Origin: Argyresthia goedartella
Taxonomy: Eukaryota > Arthropoda > Insecta > Lepidoptera > Argyresthiidae
Assembly: GCA_949825045.1 (NCBI GenBank)
Contig: OX463810.1
Coordinates: forward strand, 31,382,201 to 31,446,200
Direction: 5' to 3'
DNA length: 64,000 bases
A model generated the notes under the pieces. That model worked only from the letters and a program-made list of their open reading frames with translations. It was not told the origin of the DNA and ran no database searches. The position numbers and the translations under genes are program-made. Positions 1 to 11,174 of the stretch are shown here, one piece after another (position 1 is the stretch's first letter; the number at the start of each line of letters is the position of its first letter).

Positions 1-370
1 TTAGTTTACAAACTATCGATAAATTGTAAACTGTACCGTACTGCTTACGATATGATGCGTTAGTTTATAATAAACCGTTAAATTGTGAACTGGTTTAAAC
101 TTGAATTGCAAATTGCGCTGCGCTCGCCACCTCTAGTCTTCACCTAAGCTACCGCAGTGTTTGCCTTGGTATTTCCTTTGCAATTCAAGTTTAAACCAGT
201 TCACAATTTAACGGTTTATTATAAACTAACGCATCATATCGTAAGCAGTACGGTACAGTCAACCTAACACGAAGACTATTGTCTTCGTGTTAGGTTGACA
301 TGCATACAAACTAACAAGTTAACTAACGGTTTTGAAATTCTTACGGTGACGTATACAAACTGCCAAAGTA
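1..370. mobile_element. Fold-back (snap-back) repeat, copy 1
   Basis: Bases 30-112 and 177-259 are perfect 83-bp inverted repeats around a 64-bp spacer containing GCGCTGCGCTCGCC. A second perfect hairpin (19-bp arms, 4-nt loop) follows at 258-299. The tail after it (ACGGTTTTGA..TCTTACGGTGAC) recurs in a half-copy at 29,145-29,395, so this is a dispersed family and not a unique palindrome. No coding capacity is seen, so it is probably a non-autonomous DNA element. The left end may lie outside the window. Confidence 0.75.
258..299. repeat. Perfect 19-bp hairpin with TATT loop
   Basis: Arms 258-276 and 281-299 are exact reverse complements (GTCAACCTAACACGAAGAC) separated by TATT. The hairpin lies inside the fold-back element, immediately after its long right arm. 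The second copy of the family near 29.3 kb lacks it, so it looks like a later insertion or a local inverted duplication. Confidence 0.85.
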
Positions 371-429
371 CTTTATAACTAAGTATATGTCATTGATGTA
401 TTATTTATGTGGGCCGCGTCTTATCCGAT

Positions 430-1187
430 TGCATATTTTATATCGACCGTAATGATCAAATTTGATTTCCTTATTGCAAAATTAATCAAAATCAAAATGT
501 ATTTGATAAACTACTGTAGATATTTACATATACTTAACAAACGTCATTTATTGCCTCTTCTCTACATTGGACCACTTTGGGAGAAGAAGGGAAGAAACTG
601 CCACAGATTTACTTTTAGATCTGTTTTAAAAATTGGTTGTATTAACTAATACAATACGGTATTTGACTGCTAGTCAAAATAGACACTTTTTAGAAACTGT
701 CAAAACGGTAATTGTTTGTTCATCGCTTCTATGAAATAATAGCATGTGACGTCACATTCAAACGCTCTCTTTTTAACACAAAATTGAGTTTAAAAAATAC
801 AACTGCTGGAAATATACAATTCTGATATTGTCGAAAGCTCTTGTTGAAACATGATCAGATTGAGACTAGTTTCTAGATTTATTGGACTAGCTTGTCAAAT
901 ACCTTATTATTACAATATTAATTTATATTAATTAGGCAGGAATAAATAATTACAAAATTATTAACAGCGAGTTCTGTGTTGAGTTCAATTAACCCCATAC
1001 AGTCCCATCATTTAAGTAATGATGAACATTGTAATATCCCTTTTTAGACAAAATTTCGCTTTCACACGGTTTTTAAATTTCTCAAATGGCAATTTCGAAA
1101 TCTCCAGAGGTATCTTGTTGTAGTAGAGAATGCACTGACCCTTGAAAGAATTGCTAACTTTTGCGAGTCTAAACCGCACACAAATAA
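430..1187 (-). mobile_element. CR1-like LINE, 3' end fragment (interrupted)
   Basis: Read on the minus strand, 900-1187 and about 480-645 match the 3' end of the near full-length LINE at 52.3-56.3 kb: the last codons of ORF2, the GGTTAA stop context and the 3' UTR with its CTGTGG-AGTTTCT-like segment. Between them, about 650-895 is not in the other copies, so it is an insertion or a divergent stretch. It begins with ACGGTATTTGAC, which also occurs beside the copy at 13.28 kb. There is no open frame. The fragment is 5' truncated. Confidence 0.65.
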
Positions 1188-1640
1188 TTTAATAGAGAAA
1201 AGTTTTCTCTTCCAGCAAACCAAACAAATATTTCAATCACTAACACCAAAACAAAGTAGTCCAATGAAACCAGATCATAAACCAAATTATATTGAGGAGT
1301 GGCTGTTGGTCGCAGCTGGGAGTGCCACTGAATCAGAACTAGACATTTGATTGATAGATAGAAGCAAGATGTAGTCAAGTCAAGAATTTCAGAGCAGCTA
1401 TGTTCTGATTGAGGATTAGACATACATAAAGAGATTCGGCATTCTAAAGAAATTTTGATATTCGAACATCATTTAAAGTCGTGAGTGTTCAAGCCACGAA
1501 AAAAAATGGCGTGTCTCTGTTATAGAATTTTAGAGCACAAATATTTGAATGAATGTACAAAGCAAATGAATCTTTGATTGCTGATTAGGCGAACGTTTCG
1601 ATAGGTTTGTTAATGCCAAGACAACTTGAGAAAAACAATA
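1188..1640. other. No recognisable feature
   Basis: AT-rich sequence with only short incidental frames. I see no repeat partner elsewhere in the window. Confidence 0.5.
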
Positions 1641-1664
1641 TTCAATCCAGCCTCCTTGCAGCGC

Positions 1665-1815
1665 GGGGCCGGGAAAAAAGAAAAAGAAAAACGGGTATTG
1701 GCGCATACGCAGGCGGCCGGCGGGGGAATGAGACGCGGGGTGCGGGGGGAGGTGGAGAGGGGGGAGGGGGGGGGAGGGGAGCAGGAATGTGGTCCTCTCT
1801 GCCCTGCGCGCTGTA
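1665..1815. repeat. Purine-rich, G-run low-complexity tract
   Basis: The plus strand is almost pure A/G, with many runs of three or more G between 1735 and 1790 (for example GGGGGGAGG, GGGGAGGGG). The short frames here on both strands (Arg/Gly-rich on plus, Pro-rich on minus) are products of composition and not genes. The tract could form G-quadruplex or triplex DNA. Confidence 0.8.
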
Positions 1816-1829
1816 GGTGAATGCGTGTG

Positions 1830-3305
1830 CAGTATAGTGAGGTATGAGTATTGATAGGGCATTATTAGTGGTTGGTACCGACACTGACTGCTAAACATTG
1901 AGACATGATGAGGAATCATTATACTATTTTTGTGTGTACATAGATATTAAGGTAACGTAACTAGGTTCTACCAAAGAGTGCACTAGTGATAGAAAAAGCA
2001 CTCACACCCTTTATATATAACCTAACTTTCAAAACAAATTAACAAGTTAATTAGGTCAGTCCTCCGGTATTCTGAAAATGTTGTGTAACATTTTTATTCT
2101 ATGTTTTCTATTTCATCGTTTTTCTCCAAACAGTACTATCTAAACAAACATGTAGTCCTGGCCTTTAGTACCCACTCACTCACTCTCGGAGTACATATTC
2201 GGCAGTTTTCGGCCGCGTGGTCCATCGGTCGCCTGCAGCGTCAGGGGTCAACGACCTCTTGAAACAATTGGAGTCGGCTCGTCTGTAGCGAAGTCAATTA
2301 TTTTATATCTCGAGAGGAGAGAGAGGCACTTGGGTTGCTGCTCGCCGGGGCTCTGCGTTGCGCTCGCTCCGAGCTCTCGACTATGTAATGGCTTATCGTA
2401 CCAACGGTGCTACAAGTAAGTACATAGTAGCTCTGGGTACCATCGTGGTAGCTATACCGACGACTTTATCGCTAATACATTTTATCTGAACACGGAGGAA
2501 TACATGATTACAAAGCCACGTCTAATTGAAAGGAAGAACCGTGAGTGGCAAGTCGCTAGCTTACCGCTTGACGTAACTCGAAGCCCTTTAAAAGTATGCA
2601 GCCAAACGCGTAAGGAAAATTGTATTTATGTCCAAGAGTTTCGGCGCCAATAAACCACTGATGATTTGTATTGACCACACCGATTTATAGCAGGAAGTTA
2701 TGCAAACTGATGCCCCTAATAAGATTTGCCTACTTTACCCTACACCTCTTACTCACGCTATGTAGTGCTTAGCAAAAGTTGGTTGTACTCGTAGGCAACT
2801 GCGTCGGTACTGTAATGACATCATGCGACCTTAATCGTGACTCCGTGCGCCCGCGCCGCCGGCCCCGCCGTGCACGCCCGACCCTCCGACAGTCGCACGC
2901 TCTTGATACACCTACACACTATTTAGGATAGCTGGCTTGGCCTACAACTAGTGTACATCGTCGCCATTTGGTTGAGGCACCCGGCATTAATTAGTAACCC
3001 AGGCCGTTCACTAAGTATCGGCGTTTAAACCTCTTGATTAAAATAAAGCATCATCGGTAATTTTTAACCACCAGCCTCACCAAAAGTCAGCCTTTTGATT
3101 TAGAGGAATGGAAACCCGCCCCAATTCGTTTTTGCAAGATGACTTCAAAGCCACAGCTGATTTCTTCCAGAGTCAACGTTGTTGGCTAACGTTAAGCAAT
3201 GTTGGATCAGTCGGTCACAGTGTGTTCTTAATGGTTTTTGTTTTGAAGTCTTTGGTGCAGTCTCAAACAAGTTGTCGACTCCTCCACTAATCATTCATGA
3301 GGATG
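1830..3305. other. Unannotated region
   Basis: Mixed AT-rich and moderately GC-rich DNA. Short GC-rich patches near 2210-2400 and 2840-2900 have no open frame of useful length. I could not assign any element. Confidence 0.4.
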
Positions 3306-3307
3306 AA

Positions 3308-4388
3308 ATAAAACCGGTCAAGTGCGAGTAGGACGACGGACCCGCACAAATGCTCGTATTTACCCGACGCGTTAGCCACTCGGAAAGTTTCGGCTGCTGT
3401 TCGGGGTCTTGTTAATACCTGACGCTTTAGTTTGACGCGTCTGCTATTTACGAAGCAACTTCGGGCTGTTCAAATGTTGTTTTTATTTGCATACGCTCCG
3501 CTCCGCCCCACTTCGCTCCGCTCCGGTTTTGTTTCTTCTAAGTTCCAACCTAACCTATAACCCAATTGAAATTTAGCCACAAGAACCTGCTCTAACCAAA
3601 TTTTTCTTTTTCCATTACACGCAACTTCAAACACTTATAAAAAACTACGCGTACAAAAACCGCTTGTAAATAGCTGAAGCGTTAGTCCGATACGTCTGCT
3701 ATTTACGAAGCCTACTCCGTATAACGGGCGGATAACACGTCGTGTATTTACTAATATGAGAGCCGCACACGAAGGGTTCCATCATACCATCGTACACGTA
3801 AAAACGACAGTTATATTTTACGAGTAACCTTTTTAGTTCCCAATAATAAAATATGTAATAATATGTAGGACTGCGTTCAAGGCCGTATATCGAAACATTG
3901 AAAAAGAGTTTTATGTATGTAGTATGTAAGTATTGAACTCTGTACTCAGGTTATCGAAACTTATTTACAGATATAAAATCAAATTTGTTAAAAACTTAAT
4001 ATTATTTATTACAATTCGGATTTCGCAATTATTAATCTTATAATGACTAATAAGTAAGCAAAAAACTCAATACCCGCTATTTAAGATCTTTTCCGTTAAT
4101 ATTGGGAGAGCAGTTCGCCGATAAACAAATAAAACAAAATGGCTAAGAAAATGGCCATTAAAATAATCTCTTGTATGGGTACTTCTTTTAATTCCAAAAA
4201 ACCTATATGTTTTATTATTTGTTGTTATAGCGGCAATAGAAAAACACCCTCTGTGAAAATTTCAGCTTTCTACCTATTTCGGTTGCTCCGGTAGAGCCCG
4301 GTGACAGACGGACAGACGAACAGACGGGCAGCTGAGGCTTACTGATAGGGTCCCGTTCGGCACCGTTCAGGTACGTAACCCTAAATAC
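3308..4388 (+). mobile_element. Decayed lepidopteran non-autonomous repeat
   Basis: The start (CCGGTCAAGTGCGAGT) and end (GACAGACGGACAGACG.. then GGGTCCCGTT..GTAACCCTAAA) resemble the two ends of a repeat I know from many lepidopteran genomes. That repeat opens with a GCCGGCCAAGTGCGAG-type motif and closes with GGGTACGGAACCCTAA. CACGAAGGGTTCC at 3769-3781 would be its early internal motif, so 3350-3765 looks like inserted or rearranged DNA. Assignment is from memory of the family, not a search. A short antisense relative lies at 10,970-11,008. Confidence 0.45.
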
Positions 4389-4430
4389 TAGTTTTCAAAT
4401 ACCTTGGTTGCTAAATGTCACTTTCTAATA

Positions 4431-4485
4431 AAGAAACAAACATTTACATACAGGCACTGACATTGTTTCTGGCCCCACACTATCA
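4431..4485 (-). mobile_element. SINE tail fragment
   Basis: AAACATTTACATA..GTTTCTGGCCCCACACTA matches the 3' tail of the tRNA-derived SINE seen whole at 33.47-33.66 kb, in the same minus orientation. The tRNA-like head is absent, so this is a truncated copy or the 3' end of the partner LINE. Confidence 0.6.
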
Positions 4486-4859
4486 GCATAATTTTGTTCA
4501 GGTTCTATTCATTTAAATCCGGTACCGGCAAATTATATCTTAGTTTTTATATACCTTTCTAGTCTATGGGACTTATTAGTCCTGAAAAGGCTTTAGAAAG
4601 ACGGCCGTTTCAGATACTTTTGCTGATTTTTCTAGGCTTTATTAGTGGATTTATAGATGATTTCAAAATACGCGAACTGTCGGAAATAATTAGTTTTCCA
4701 GTTACAATTTTTTGAAAATCGCCATTTCAAGCATTCGGGACCGTCGTGGAGATGTGGGAGTGTCAGGTGACTTTGAGGTAATTGACCTTGATCTTGACCT
4801 TTCGTGCATATTTCGCAGAAAATTCTCAGTTTTGTCGTTTCGGAATATAAAATTTAATT

Positions 4860-5540
4860 GTTACATTTAAATGCAAATCAACATTAAGACCGCCACAAAT
4901 TAATAACTTTTTTCTGTTATTACATAGTTTAATGAGGGCCTCCTCCATAATTTATTTCAAAATATTTCGAAATTGCCATGGCATTTTTATGTTAATTATT
5001 TATATTAAAAGACATCATATTTTTATTTAACCATTGTTCTATAACACACATAACATCGGTGTCAGAATTACTAGGAAATAATTCTAAAAGTTCTTTGACA
5101 GGTAGCCCCTGCTTGTTTTGATGGGTAATATTTAAGTGGTGCTTACCCTTTTGAGGAATTTGCAAATTAATAGACCATTATCATTTCCTCCTTGTTTTAC
5201 CATGTCAATATCAATCTACAAAATTCTAAATTTCTTGGAACTTCCATCATAGTAGTTATGACATGATCATTTAGTAAATTAAATGCAAAATACATAGCAA
5301 GTTGTCTTTTACAAAAGTTAGCAAGATAAAGACTATATTTTGTCGGCCTAAAGTCAGAATTAAATATATTGATATCAAGATAAACTTTATTGTCATATTG
5401 ACCTGTTACAAAGCAGATGACTTTTTTTGTGCTTGTTGCGTACTTTTGAAGATGTACCTATATAAAGATATTGACAAGTTATAATCTTTTTTAGACCAAG
5501 TTTGTTCAGCGAATTTGTACTACTTCAACAAAACCTATTT
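4860..5540 (-). mobile_element. CR1-like LINE fragment (ORF1 end and endonuclease start)
   Basis: Read on the minus strand, 5480-5200 encodes a degenerate C-terminus of the ORF1 SGNH-type domain, and 5165-4870 the start of the ORF2 endonuclease. It aligns by eye with 53,100-53,760 of the near full-length copy (AAGGGTAAGC..CACTTAAATATT..CATCAAAACA). Compared with that copy, about 170 bp between the AATAATTA and ATGCCATGGCA segments are deleted. Stops are present, so it is not functional. Confidence 0.65.
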
Positions 5541-7680
5541 TTAAAAGAGATCTAAATATGTGGGATTTTTTTCACTCTGCCGATCCTACAATGGTTTAAT
5601 GTAGAGAAAATAAAGAAATTTAGATGTTTGTACAACCTGGAGCCCAGCGAAGCGGAGCGGAGCCATACCTTTAATCATGTGCCTAGGCACGTTTAGGCAA
5701 CTAGTTAAACGTTGCGTTCAAATACTTGGCTCACGGACCTTAAGCCATTTGATTGAATGCCGGCCTTAGATTATCGGTTAATATATCCAAATGGCGATGA
5801 CATGATGCCATTTAAGATACAAGTACATATATATAAGATTGATACATCACGTCACCCGTCGAAAACCTTTACATATTGTCGCAGTAAGTTTCAACAAAGA
5901 TGGACCAGTGGATATAGTGTAAAATATTCAAAGGCAAGAGAAAGAGAAATTCCTATACTGGTTATCGTAAGTCGCAACTAGAAAGTAATGGGCTGGAAAG
6001 GTTTCTGATCCAGAATATAAATAGATAGTAAACTGCAGTAAGATAAGATCAATATTGCCTAGATACCCACATGATAGCGACAGAATGTATCTGGCCATTC
6101 GGTTATTTTATAGACTACAATCTCAAAGAGACTTTTTAAAGACCCGTGAATTCGAGCAGGACTATATGACAACGGCAATAGGATTCAACGTGTTATATGG
6201 AATTATTATCTCCATTACTCAAATTTTACTAAAGTTTCTATGCTAAATTCTACTCATCAATAGATACTGTGGTATTCGTTAATGTTACTACTGCACTGCA
6301 CTTAACGTTAGCATGCAGCACACGCACTGTCCTCGACATGTGTTTGTAGTGAAATTGGCAGCTGAATATCTCCCCGGCAGAGCTATTTGGCAAAGGTTCC
6401 GACGAGTTCGCAGTAAACAGTCAGAGGTACAGAGGCTACCCCGCACATAGTTCAGCTAAACTGCTGTTCAAATAGTTTCGATGTTAGCCGATATTATCAA
6501 AAGCTTAGGTAAGGTTATCAGCCCACCCGATCCGTTGACAAGAAAAATGCATAACAGATTGACTTACAGAGTTTTTCCGAAGAAAACCACATTTCTATGA
6601 AATTTGGATTTGACTACTGGCGTGGGAACTGCGCTACCGGAAAAAAAATATATACTATCCTACACAAAGTAGCAGTATCAAAGGTAATGAACAAGCTCGT
6701 CGAAACACTTCGAACAGTTCACATCTCGAATCAGTTATTATAACACCAATTCTCTTGTAGTAAGTCATACGTTTTGATGTTTGTCAAATTCATCCTCACC
6801 TGATGTTTACACACATTGATGCGCTGGGAACCTGTATCTACATCAACTCTTACATGAGTTGTACCAACAACGGTAATAGGAGACTTGCCCAGTCATCTGA
6901 CAGGGGAATTGCTTTCCTGCGCCCGCGCAATAAGGGCTCCGGGCACCGACAGCGGTATGTGATAATAACGCTGTATAAATTGACGTATTCTAACGTCGAG
7001 TCTTGTTTGGTAGGAATTCTGAAGCTCGAGGTTGAAGTCTGTTTGAGTCTCGATTGAGTGGCAGACAGTGCTCCTGCGTTGACGTTGAGATGTGGTTGGA
7101 TGCTGCACCAATCTCTAGTACTTAAACAAACGTACGTGATCTGCTCTGAGACTTACACAACATAATGTGTAGCTAGATGTGACAAAACTCCTGTCTCCTC
7201 TTTCTCCAGTTTCATATATCACTCTCCTAGGCGATCATTTGTATTTTGGTTTCTACTGCTGTTTTCCAGTTATATTCCATTTATTTTCGTCATGTAATTT
7301 TATTCGTTGATTCCTATATGCTGTAAAAAGTCTATTAACATAAAATGAAAGGAAATTGGCTACAACACTAACGCAGATTAGAAACCATCAACATTTCAGT
7401 ATATTGTATATACATATATCTGTAGCTCCCCCACAGAGCCTGGAGGGTATTAAAATATTCAACGTACAGATTTTATTTATTTGCATAGCTAATGCATCTT
7501 AAAGCCTGAGGCACAAAGCTACAAAGAAAGGAAATCCGTTGTGCTGACATTAATATGAAAACTGACGCTTGCCTTTTTCAGTACAAATAAACAAACTTAC
7601 GTTGCCTCTGGTCACTGTTTTCGAACTAGGAGTCCTATGCGGTGGGAATCATCGTTTATCTCATTTATAGTATTACATAT
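5541..7680. other. Unannotated region
   Basis: Short frames such as 6803-7057 (+) and 6893-7111 (-) overlap each other and show no domain. At 5645-5665 an AGCGAAGCGGAGCGGAG motif is the complement of the CGCTCCGCTCCG motif at 3490-3525. Nothing else recognised. Confidence 0.35.
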
Positions 7681-7683
7681 CAA

Positions 7684-8323
7684 TCAATCCAAATGGGTCA
7701 GTAGGGAGAAGTCAGAAACTATGAGAGTTAACGACATCTGTTCTTAAGAACCATGGCTTCGATTTTAGATTTGATAATAATGGCATTTTTTTTAAATCTC
7801 TCATACATAACCGGGAATCGAATCTGGTCGAAGTCTCTGTAAACGATGTTAGGTATAAATTCTGCAAGTTTTTTCGTTGTTATTGTTGATGGTGCAAATC
7901 ATAAGTCACAAGGAACACATTTTTTTATTGTTTACGTAATTGAAAGAAAAACCCAACAACAAGATAATAAAATAATTATTAAAAAAAAAACGAAGCCATG
8001 GTTCCTAAGAACAGATGTCGCTATTAATAATGACATTTTGCAAATTATTTAATTTGTTGGCATTTCAGTCTAATGTCTACACAAGATTTCATAGCAAAAT
8101 TTGGTCCTTCTACTTTCAGGATCAATTATACAAACAAATACTATACGCGTTTGCATAATGACAATTGACCAGGTTCGATTCCCGATTATGTATGAGAGTT
8201 TAAAAAAAAGTTTGAATGTAGAATACTAAATCTAAAATCGACGCCATGGTTCCTAAGAACAGATTGCGCTAACTCTTATAGGTGCTGACTTCTCCATACT
8301 GAGCCATTTGGATTGACCATCCT
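7684..8323. mobile_element. Head-to-head inverted repeat element with tRNA B-box-like ends
   Basis: About 147 bp at 7684-7830 is an imperfect reverse complement of 8167-8323. Reading outward from the centre, each arm starts with a GGTTCGATTCCCG-like motif, passes GCCATGGTTCCTAAGAACAG and ends in ATTTGGATTGA. A third, partial plus-strand unit lies at 7991-8020. The outward motif resembles a Pol III B box (GGTTCGANTCC), so this may be two SINE-like units inserted head to head, or one fold-back DNA element. No ORF of substance is seen. Confidence 0.6.
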
Positions 8324-10241
8324 GTATATAATTTTTGGTATAGTCAAAATGTCAATAAGTCTTGAACAACAAGGATTACGGATCTTCAGTTCATTTCAGA
8401 ATGAGGTAATTGTAAAAGTGTAATAGCACTACTACTAGTGCACTTGTATTATTACGCTAATAGCCATCGATATAAATGTAAGGACCCGCCTTCTCGGACT
8501 GTCTTTCAAACTATTTCGATACCAAAAAAAGGCGCCCCTGTCGTAATATTGTGGTACTAAGCCAGTACGAAAACTTGTAACAGCGTCTCGTTATTATTTT
8601 GCTTATTAGTATTTTCTAAAGAATAAGTAAGAACCACGGTAAGAACTCATTACTTATACATTTGGAATTACTATAAAAACAAAAGACCCGACTGCATTTT
8701 CTTTCAATACCACATATAAACTTATGAATGCGCCTGAGTTTGAAAATAGCCTCACCAATAACTTTTGAACTAGCTTTTGCGATCTTAAATCCAACCTATG
8801 GACTATTTCCCATATGTTCCTATGTTTACGAGTAGCGATAGTACCCGAGACCTACAGCCTAGCGTGTCATCCGAAACACGGAACTGCCCGAAACAAATGC
8901 CACATAGAAACGGTCACCCATTCAGTACCCGTCTCGGCCAGATGTTGCTACGCGCATGATCGTTTCCGATGTGCCAATATATCAAGGCCACGGCCGATAA
9001 TAATTGTAAATCATGTTAATTAAATGTCCTACGATATTCCTTGTTTTTTGAAAGTGCAGCTTTTCATGTAGAAGTTCAACATTCTACTTATCAACAAACA
9101 TGACTGAGTCGAGTTACTTAGTGCCGGTAAACCAGTTTAGGCACTAAAAAAGTGGGGTGCTTTACAAGCGCTTCCTTACTATTCAAGTCTGTGCTAACAG
9201 CCAATAAGCAGTCACCTACCGACGTGCCAGCAGATGAATGGTGTTGCTGACACCTCCACTGAGGTCACCTACTTTAGTTTTTCCAGCATCCGTTTGTTAC
9301 CTACAAGCAAATATCTGAATTCGCGTCTTAAAAACTAGTTCAGGATAAAGTCTATTTCTAGATGACCGACTGGTATTATAATAAAATATTGTTGTTCTGT
9401 CGGGTGCTGCGCCATGTCTGCGGCTGCCACGGACGCTCGCCTCGCAGCGGGAAGCGAGAACCTCACCTATGTATGAACCTCACCTAGGCTAAGTTAACAG
9501 TACAGCCCAACTATACCCATAAGAGCTACAAGAAGGTGCATCCTGGCCAACACAACCTCTGTGCAGATTGTGTGTGTGCATCAGATATGTTGAAACATAA
9601 ACTAACTCTACTTCCGGTGCGCCTTATATCGAATTTCACATACTTTGTTCTTTTAATCAGAAGCCTTCAAGTAACGTAGGTATTATTGGATGGCCTATAA
9701 AATTTATGAGAGAGTTGAATTAAAACCTGTTGCATCATCTGGGAAAACAGACGACATTAGCTCCTCAGCCGCACAGTCGTAGCATCTGCACAAACCGGGC
9801 CGGCAAGCCGTCCGGACGTAATTGATGAGTGGCGGTTTGTCCGTCCGCACCCGCGGTACCCGCTCTGGACCCGCTCCGGGTCCCGGCAACATCGGGAAAT
9901 CACGACATCGATATTAGACGCCAGCTCTCTGTGATTCCATAATGTAGAAGTAAAAATTAACGGTGTTTATACCGAACCGTGTAAAAAAAATGGCGTGAGC
10001 GTATGCTTTTTGACGCTGGCTGTGCTGGTCTGTTTCCAAATGTTACAGAGCCGCAATATCCTTTTCCCGACCCCGCGGTTTCCTTCAACCTTTTCTATCA
10101 TGACCTCTTGAAGTAGTTGGTTTCGATCTTCACGGAGCACGCGTCCCAGTTGCATATCTATGAAACTTTTATTGTCATGAAGTCATGAAGTAGCTCATGC
10201 TGGCTTAGTAGTTTAAGTCTTCGAGATTGCGAATACTGCAG
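8324..10241. other. Unannotated region
   Basis: No convincing coding frame. A GC-rich patch at 9750-9900 gives short shadow frames only. I see no repeat partner in the window. Confidence 0.35.
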
Positions 10242-10464
10242 TTATGTTGTGTGTGCGCATTATGTTATAAAAGTAACCGGCTATTTGATATTATGTTGTG
10301 TGTGCGCATTATGTGTATTAGGTTATGAAAGTAACCGGCTATTTGATATTATGTTGTGTGTGCGCATTATGTGTATTAGGTTATGAAAGTAACCGGCTAT
10401 TTGATATTATGTTGTGTGTGCGCATTATGTGTATTAGGTTATGAAAGTAACCGGCTATTTGTTA
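10242..10464. repeat. 58-bp tandem repeat, four units
   Basis: Units start at 10,242, 10,291, 10,349 and 10,407 with TTATGTTGTGTGTGCGCATT and run through AAAGTAACCGGCTATTTG. The first unit is 49 bp, with a 9-bp deletion after GCGCATTATG. The other three are 58 bp and almost identical. The high identity points to recent amplification. Confidence 0.9.
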
Positions 10465-10967
10465 TTATGAAAAGCATGATTACCACAACGCTACAGAGGT
10501 TACTGAACTCTACCTTCAGGCCTGAACAAAAGCCGGCAATCGATTTTTAATGGCTAATAACCAAACCTAAATTAATCTGCATTTTATAAAACTCCAGGAA
10601 GTAGGTAAAGTATTACCTGTATTATCTCATTAAACATTGCTTTTTATTAATCTTCGACTTTTTCCTTTTTTGGGAAAGCTTGTAAGATTGTCCGCAACAA
10701 AGTTCGTTGGGCTAATTAAGAGCGGTGTGAAAAGAATCCGGGACATTAAAGACTGAGTGTAAATTCCAATTTGCTACATTAATACTGGCAGCCCCGCTGA
10801 CAAGAATCGTAATCATATTTCGTACGCGTATTGCTTCAAATTAAATTAGTTGATACAGGATTCGGAATTATGATGTAAGTTTACGCCTCTAAAATCATAA
10901 ATATTTGAGACATTTTATATAAAATTAGTCGTCCGTAGTTCTAAAGAAATAAATAGACAAGAAACCT

Positions 10968-11008
10968 GTTTAGGGTTCTGTGCCAAAAGGAAAAAAGGTA
11001 CCCTTGAC
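10968..11008 (-). repeat. Fragment of the GGTTC-GTACC dispersed repeat
   Basis: TTTAGGGTTCTGTGCCAAAAG followed by AAAAAAGGTACCCTTG looks like the reverse complement of the 3' end of the decayed repeat at 3.3-4.4 kb (the common lepidopteran GGGTACGGAACCCTAA end). It directly precedes a SINE. Confidence 0.4.
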
Positions 11009-11018
11009 ATGCCTAGAC

Positions 11019-11174
11019 GACCTCTGTGGCGCTGTGGTAGTGGCTCTGCCTACCGTGCGGCCCCAGGTTCGATCTCCGGCTGGAGATAAAGAAAAAAAAA
11101 ACCAGGTCTTGGATGTTTACATGTGTGTGATGTCGCTTTTTCTGGTTCCCACGACACAGGGTATCCTAGTGTGA
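11019..11174 (+). mobile_element. tRNA-derived SINE, full copy 1
   Basis: The head GACCTCTGTGGCGCTGTGG continues through GGCTCTGCC to a Pol III B box (GGTTCGATCTCCGG) at about 11,067-11,080. An A-rich spacer and the tail ATGTCGCTTTTTCTGGTTCC..GGGTATCCTAGTGTG follow. The same head and tail occur on the minus strand at 29.40-29.59 and 33.47-33.66 kb. It is the remains of a tRNA-headed SINE and not a tRNA gene, because no cloverleaf with a matching acceptor stem follows the B box. Confidence 0.8.

Noticed and set aside
1530..1919. Frames on both strands in the G/A-rich tract
   Set aside because: Low-complexity Arg/Gly- or Pro-rich peptides caused by base composition; no domain.
6803..7111. Opposite-strand frames as a host exon
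   Set aside because: Both overlap, lack splice-flank logic and recognisable residues; likely chance.
10242..10464. CRISPR-like array
   Set aside because: Units are contiguous tandem copies without variable spacers, in a eukaryotic setting.
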